Source: Cymbidium sinense
Taxonomy: Eukaryota; Streptophyta; Magnoliopsida; Asparagales; Orchidaceae
Direction: 5' to 3'
Assembly: GCA_021442155.1 (NCBI GenBank)
Contig: JAKCPB010001421.1
Location: 1-64,000 of the forward strand
Length of the DNA: 64,000 nt
A model generated the notes under the pieces. The model was given only the letters and a program-made list of their open reading frames with translations, did not search any database and was not told where the DNA came from. Shown here in pieces: positions 57,695-64,000 of the stretch. Both the position numbers and the translations under genes were made by a program. Numbering within the stretch: the first letter of the stretch is position 1; every line of letters begins with the position of its first letter.

Positions 57695-58545
57695 TTAGAT
57701 GATGAGGTAAGATAGTGCATTCCTTCCTTCATCATTGACTTTGGCCAACAAAGCACCAAAGGACTCATCTAATGTAATAATGTAAAGTATGATTTGCGGA
57801 TAGGGGTAAGAACTATACGCCATCGTGTAATGCTTGATGTCTTCGAAGGCATGTTCACACTTATCATTCCAATTGAACTTGGCATTCATTTTGACAAGTG
57901 TTGAGAATGACTGACATCTTTCCAATAGGTTGGATATAAAGTGTCTTAGATACGCTAACAACCCTTGGAATGATCTGAGTTGAGTTAAACTTTGGGTGGC
58001 ATTTAATATCGCCTTGATCTTCTCCCATCTATTTCGATTCCATGGTGTCGGACAACAAACCCAAGGAATTTCCTTGAAGCTACTCTGAATTCACACTTCA
58101 GATGGTTAATTTTGAGGTTAAATTATCTTAATTGTTCAAAAATTACTCTCAAGTCAAGGAGATGGTCTTCCTTCTCTCTACTTTTGACCATGAGATCATC
58201 GATATAACACTTGACTTGATGATGAATGAGTTCATTGAAGATTCTAGTCATAGCCCGCTGGTATGTAGCACTAACATTTTTAAGGCTGAAAGGCATGACC
58301 TTATAGTAATAGACTCCGGTCGCTATTCTAAAAGTAGTGTTTCTTTCATCTTCAGGGGCCATATTTATTTAGTTATATCTAGATGAGCCATCCATGAAAG
58401 AGAAGACTACATGAGATGAGGAAATGTCCACAACCAGCTCCAGGATTGGAAATGAAAATTCATCTTTTGTACATGCCTTATTTAAATCCTTAAAATTGAC
58501 GTATATGTGCATTTGACTTATTTGTTCATCTTTTGGATGCTAAAT
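57695..58545 (-). pseudogene. Ty3 reverse transcriptase and RNase H connection
   Basis: Minus-strand pieces in order: DFKDLNKACTKDEFSFP (about 58450-58500), SFMDGSSRYN (catalytic Asp), NMAPEDERNTTFRIATGVYY, MPFSLKNVSATYQRAMT and YIDDLMVKS (58180-58209, catalytic Asp-Asp). After a frame break comes LAYLRHFISNLLERCQSFST, KFNWNDKCEHAFEDIK and LDESFGALLAKV (57695-57961), the start of the canonical RNase H. The N-terminal part of RT is cut off at about 58545, where telomere-like repeats begin. Confidence 0.88.
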
Positions 58546-61500
58546 CCCTAAAATTGATAGCTAAACCAAGCCATAAAGCATAAAACCTAAAACCCAACCC
58601 AAAAAACCCTAAAACCCTAAACCCTCATCAACCCTAAAACCGTAAAACCTTAACCTAAACTAAATAAAATCTAAAAATTAAATAAATAAATAAAAACCTA
58701 TACCTAAATAAAATAAAAAATTTTAAAAAATAAAATGAAAACATAAACTAAAACCAATAAACCAAAACCTAAACATAAACTTAAACATAAACATAAACCT
58801 AAACCAAAACCTAAAAATAAAATAAAATATAAAATAAAAACTAAACTAAAATAAAATAAATAAAAACCTAAACTAAACAAAAAAATAAAATAAACCTAAA
58901 TATAGAAAACATAAATAAAATAAAAACTAAATGTAAAATAAAAAAAATAAACCTAAAATAAAATAAAATAAAAACTTAAAATAAAACCTAAACCTAAACC
59001 TAAAATAAAACCTAAAAATAAACATAAAATAAAACCTAAAACAATCAACTTAAAAATATAAAATAAAAACCTAAACCTAAACCTAAAAATAAAAAATAAA
59101 ACCTAAAACTAAAAAATAAAATAAAATAAAAATAAAACTAAACTAAAAAAATAAACATAAACCTAAACCTAAACCTAAAAAGTAAACTACAATAAAAAAC
59201 ATAAATTAAAATAAATAAACTTAAAATAAACTAAATAGAAATAAAAAAATAAACTAAAATAAATAAAAAGTAAACTAAATAAACTAAAAAGAAACTAAAC
59301 ATACCGGTTTACTTAATTTAAAAAAAAAACTCTAAATCTTAAATGCTAAACTCGAAACACTAAAACTAACTCTAAACCCAAAAACTAACCATAAACCCTG
59401 AACTCTGAACCTACAACCCTAAACTAAACCTAAACCCTAAACTATAAACCCTAAACCCTAAAAAAAAATTAAAAAAAAAACCTTAAACCCTAAACCCTAA
59501 ACCCCAAACCCTAAACCTAACCCAAAACCCTAAACCCTAAACACTAAACCCTGAACTAAACCAAAACAATAAACCCTAAACCCTAAAAACCCTAAACCCT
59601 AAGCCTTGAACCCTAAACCCTAAACTAATCCTAAACCCTAAGCTAACACTAAACCCTAAACCCTATATCCTACAACCTAAAAACCCTAACACTAAACCCT
59701 AAACGTTAAACCTAAACCCTAACCCTAAACCCTAAACACTAAACCTTAAACCCTATACCATAAACCCCAAAGCCTAAACCATAAAATCCTAAGAACCTAA
59801 ACCAAAAAAAATAAAACCTAAAATTAAAATAAATAAATAAAATCGAAACCTAAATAAAATAAAAAAGTAATATAAAATAAAAACCTAAACTAAAATGTAA
59901 ACCTAATCAAAATAATAAAATAAAAAAAATAAAAAAAAACTATAATAAAATAAATTAAAACCTAAATTAAATTAAAAAATAAAATAAACCTAAATATAGT
60001 AAAAACTAAGCGTAAAATAAAAATTAAATAAACCTAAACCAAAAATAAACCTAAAAAAAATAAAAAATAAAACCCAGATCCTAAATTAAAAAAACACTAA
60101 ACTTTAAATAAAAATAAAATTAACCTAAACCTAAACTAAAATAAACTAAACTAGAATAAATAAAATCTAAACCTTAACCTAACATAAACTAAACCTAAAT
60201 GAAATAAAATAAAATAAACTAAAAATAAAACTAAACCTAAACTAAAAAATAAAACCTAAAAATAAACAAAAAACCTAAACTCTAAACCCTAAAAATCTAA
60301 AAACCTAAACCTAAACTAAATAAAACCTAAAAATAAAATAAATAAAAAAATCAAAACTAAAATAAATTAAAAAAATAAAATAAAATAAAATAAAAACATA
60401 AATTAAAACCTAAAGCTAAATTTAAATTTAAAATGAAAGTAAAATAAAAATTTTAAAATTAAACTAAAATAAATAAATAAAACCTAAACTAAGCAAAAAA
60501 ATAAAAAACAAAACCTAAAATAAAAATAAAATTAGCCTAAAATAAAATTAAATAAAAACTAAATCAAATCCAAAACCTAAAAAATAAACTTAAAAAATAA
60601 ACCTAAATAAAAAACCTAAAAAAAAACCTAAACCCTAAACTAAAAAAAAAATCTAAACCTACAATTAAAATAAAATAAACTTAAACTAAGATAAACTAAC
60701 CTAAAATAATTAAAACCTAAACTTAAACCTAAACCCTAAACCTTAGACCCAAAACCCTAAACCCTAAACCTTAAACTGTAAACCCTAAAAACCTAAAAAC
60801 CTAAAAAAAATATACCATAAAAATAAAATAAATAAAAAAACCAAAACTTAAATAAAATATAAATAAAATAAAATAAAATAAAACCCTGAACTAAAAGCTA
60901 AACCTAAACCTAAATTTTTTAAAAAAAAAAAACTAAAATAAAATAAATAAAAACTTAAACTAAATTAAAAAAAAATAAACTGAATAATAAAAAACCTAAA
61001 TAAAATAAAAACAAATTGTAATGTAAAAATAAAATAAACTGAAACCTGAAAAGTAAACCCAAAAAGAAACATAAAAATATTCAAAAAATAAAACCCAAAC
61101 CCTAAACTAAAAAAAAAAGTAAACCTAAAATAAAAATAAAATAAAGATAAAATAAAATAAACCAAAAACTAAACTAAAATAAATAAAACCTAAACCTAAA
61201 CCTAAAATAAACTAAATCTAAACTAAACAAAATAAACTAAACTAAAAATATACTTAAACCTAACCTGAAAAATTAAAACCTAAAAATAAACCTAAAATAA
61301 AAACCTACAAAAATAAACCCTAAACCCTAAACCTTAAAAAGCTAAAACCTAAACATAAACTAATTAAAACCTAAAAATAAAATGAAAAAATAAAATGAAA
61401 AAATAAAAAAACCTAAACCAAAATAAAATGAAAAAATAAAATAAATTTAAAACATAAACTAAAACCTAAACCTAAACCAAAGCTTAAAAAGAAAAAAAAT

Positions 61501-63375
61501 AAAAAATAAGAACTAAATTAAAATAAAATAAATAAAAACTTAGACTAAATTAAGAAATAGAAAAGCTAAATAAAATAAAAACTAAAACTAAAATAAAAAT
61601 AAAAATAACCTAAAATAAAATAAAATTAAACCCTAAACCTAAAAAAATAAACCTAAAAATAAATAAATAATAAAACCTAAACCCTAAACTAAAAAACACT
61701 AAACCTAAAATAAAAATAAAATAAACCTAAACTTAGATAAACTAAACTAAAATAAACAAAACCTAAACCTAAACCTAAAATAAGCTAAACCTAAACTAAA
61801 TAAAATAAAATAAACTAAAAATATACTTAAACCTAACCTTAAAAAATTAAAACCTAAAAATAAATCAAAAACAAAAACCAAAAACCTAAACCCTAAACCT
61901 TAAAAAGCTAAAAATTTAAACATAAACTAATTAAAACCTAAAAATAAAATAACTAAAAAAACCAAAACCAAAATAAAATGAAAAAATAAAATAAATTAAA
62001 AACATAAACTAAATCCTAAACATAAACTTAAACCTAAAAAGAAAATAAAATAAAAAATAAGAACTAAACTAAAATAAAATAAATAAAGACCTAAAGTAAA
62101 TGAAAAAAATAGAAAAGCTAAATAAAATAAAAACTAAAACTAAAATAAAAATAAAAAAACTACCTAAAATAAAATAAAATAAAACTTTAAACTTAAAAAA
62201 ATAAACCTAAAAATAAATAAAAAATAAAACCTAAACCCTAAACTAAAAAAAAACTTAAACCTAAAATAAAAATAAAATAAACATAAAATAAGATAAACTA
62301 AGCTATAATAAGTAAAACCTAAACCTAAACCTAAAATAAGCTAAACCTAAATCTAAACCTGCACTAAATAGAATAAAATAAACTAAAAATAAACCTAAAC
62401 CTAAACTAAAAGTACTACATAAAATAAACCTAAAATAAAACCAACCTAAACTAAAAAAAATAAAATAAAAACCTAAACCTAAACCTAAAAATGAGAACTA
62501 AAACCTAAAACTAAAAAATAAAATAATAATAAAATAAAACTAAAAAAACCATAAACCTAAACCTAAACCTAAATATAAACTAAAATAAATAAAAATAAAA
62601 TAAATAAACATAACTAAATAAAAATTAAAATAAATCTAAATAAAAATAAAAAATAAAATAAACTAAAATAAATAAAACAATAAACTAAATAAACCAAAAT
62701 CTACCAGTTTGCTTTATTTAAAAATAATAAAAATAAAATAAAAATAAATAAAAAAAACTCCAAACACTAAACCCTAAACCTACAACCCTAAACCCAAAAT
62801 GCTAAACCCTAAAATCATAAACCCTAAACCATAAACTGAAACCCTAAAACCCTAAACCCTAAACCCTAAAATCTATAACCCTAAAGCTAAAATCCTAAAC
62901 CCTAAACCCTAAAAACATAAAATAAATAAAATAAACCTAAACTAAAAAATAAAATCCTAAAAATAAACATAAACCAAAACTAAAAATAAAACTAAACTAA
63001 AAAACATAAAACCAAAGAAAATAAATTAAAAACCTAAACCTAAACATGAAAATAAAAAATAAAATTGAAACCTAAAATATTAATTAAAAATAAAACTAAA
63101 ATAAAAAAAACAAACCTAAACCTAAATCTAAACATAAAAAATAAACTAAAATAAAAAACCTATACTAAAATAAATTAAACTAAAATAAATAAACTAAACT
63201 AAATAAAAAAATAAAAATAAACTTAAGTAAAAATAAAAAATAAAAAAACCAAATCCATAAAAGTATAAAATAAATAAACCTAAACCTACCAGTTGACTTA
63301 ATTTTTTTTTAAAACTAGGACCCTAAACCCTAAACCCTAAAACTAACCCTAAACCCTAAACCCTAAACACTAAGC
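58546..63375 (+). repeat. Degenerate telomere-like and A-rich array
   Basis: CCCTAAA-like text (58556-58650), A-rich derivatives, a boundary motif at 59297-59328, a dense CCCTAAA block (59330-59790), and a long A-rich section with small CCCTAAA islands near 60280, 60730 and 61320. Boundary motifs follow at 62699-62725 and 63284-63313, each followed by CCCTAAA repeats. Two neighbouring stretches (about 61330-61830 and 61890-62390) look like a local duplication: both start CCTTAAAAAGCTAAAA and share AAATAAGAACTAAA and GAAAAGCTAAATAAAATAA. No gene is seen. Confidence 0.87.
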
Positions 63376-64000
63376 CCTAACATATATTTAAAAATCTTTT
63401 TACCAATCTTAAAGCTATGGAACAAGTGGTTTGTTCTCTTGAAGAGGTTCTCTTAACTCCATCCTAAGCATGAGCATTGCCAAAGATAACTTGATTAATT
63501 ACCAAAATATGGAGGAAACCTATTGGCATCAAAAAGTCGCTAACAAACATATTGCTGATGGTGACAGAAACACAAGGTATTTCCATGCTATTTGCAATAA
63601 ACGAAAAGCATTAAACTTGATTAAGAAAATTAAGAACTCTAATGGTGGCTGGATAACTGATAATAATGAAATTAAGGAATCTGTCATACATCACTTTCAA
63701 AATTTATTAAATTCTAACCTTCGTAGAAACCCCTCCAACACCCATCTCATCCCTCCTATGATTAACAATGAGGATAACCATGTGCTTACTATGCATCCCT
63801 CGGAAGTGGAGATTAGTAGTACTCTCAATAGCATGATCACTGATTATGTTGCTGGCCCTGATGGCTATACAACTCATTTCTTTTAGCATTGTTGGCCTTT
63901 TATTAAATCTGATCTTGTTGATGCTGTTATTGATTTCTTTGATGGCAGCTCTATTCCCAGATATTTTTCAAGTTCTTCTATTGTCCTTATTCCCAAAATC
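63376..64000 (+). mobile_element. LINE-D: L1-type LINE, continues beyond the window
   Basis: After CTAAGCCCTAACATATATTT the sequence becomes LINE ORF2, cut at its 5' end inside the segment before the reverse transcriptase. It aligns with LINE-C from about 37560 on. The window ends in the first reverse-transcriptase motif (IVLIPKI), so the remaining length is unknown. Its left end abuts CCCTAAA-like repeat and it is on the + strand, like the other poly(A)-type LINEs. Confidence 0.87.
63470..64000 (+). pseudogene. LINE-D ORF2 fragment (pre-RT linker and start of RT)
   Basis: The open part (63470-63886) reads NYQNMEETYWHQKVANKHIA, DGDRNTRYFHAICNKRKAL, SNGGWITDNNEIKESVIHHF and DYVAGPDGYTTHFF, then a TAG where Gln or Lys is usual. 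It continues HCWPFIKSDLVDAVIDFF and SSSIVLIPKI. GPDG and VLIPK are landmarks at the start of L1-type reverse transcriptases. Only one in-frame stop is seen here, so this copy is better preserved than LINE-A, -B or -C. Confidence 0.88.

Larger units (their letters stand above)
55540..58545 (-). mobile_element. Ty3-type LTR retrotransposon pol fragment (Tat/Athila-like)
   Basis: On the minus strand, in order from right to left: reverse transcriptase (truncated at about 58545), its RNase H connection, a second RNase H, and an integrase. The domain order with an extra RNase H before integrase is the arrangement known for the Tat lineage of Ty3 elements. Gag, protease, primer-binding site and recognisable terminal repeats are not seen. 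The RT side ends against telomere-like repeat. Many stops and frameshifts show it is inactive. It opposes the poly(A) elements in orientation. Confidence 0.87.

Overview
This is about 64 kb of plant nuclear DNA. It is dominated by a degenerate array of the Arabidopsis-type telomere repeat (CCCTAAA on the + strand) and its A-rich derivatives (CTAAATAAA, AAATAAAATAAA, CCTAAACCTAAA). The repeat type, the plant L1 LINEs with a C-terminal RNase H, an RTE-type LINE, a Tat/Athila-like Ty3 element, and retrocopies of a plant glycine-rich RNA-binding protein and of ribosomal protein P0 all point to a land plant. I cannot name the species. No intact, functional host gene is visible; everything recognisable is a retroelement or a retropseudogene.

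Layout. 1-7.1 kb: telomere-like and A-rich array with three fragments of a glycine-rich protein (GRP) retrocopy. 7.1-10.3 kb: 5'-truncated LINE-A (RNase H, G/T-rich 3' UTR, A-tail), followed 11 bp later by a GRP copy. 10.7-16.5 kb: array, two more GRP copies, then a distinct CTAATAA block. 16.5-19.8 kb: LINE-B, which has ORF1 and a 3' UTR but no ORF2. 20.9-21.7 kb: processed pseudogene of 60S acidic ribosomal protein P0. 21.8-35.2 kb: array with four GRP copies; several blocks drift from CCCTAAA to CTGAGCC/CTGGGCC. 35.2-42.6 kb: LINE-C, near full length (ORF1, endonuclease, reverse transcriptase, RNase H, 3' UTR), dead. 42.6-51.5 kb: array, two GRP copies, and two minus-strand RTE LINE fragments with CAA tails. 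51.6-53.2 kb: unrelated AT-rich tandem repeat of about 340 bp. 53.7-58.5 kb: a degenerate tandem family followed by a minus-strand Ty3 pol fragment. 58.5-63.4 kb: array. 63.4-64 kb: LINE-D, running off the window.

The most interesting pattern is directional. All poly(A)-type insertions (four L1-type LINEs, the P0 retrocopy and every GRP copy) lie on the + strand, so their A-tails face the side that is centromere-proximal if the array keeps telomere polarity. Several have a truncated 5' end abutting CCCTAAA-like repeats. This is the arrangement expected if retro-transcripts were attached to, or healed, chromosome ends and were then buried by telomere repeats. The GRP copies share one 5' breakpoint and both flanks, so they spread afterwards as part of the repeat unit. 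An assembly or base-calling contribution to the degenerate arrays cannot be excluded.
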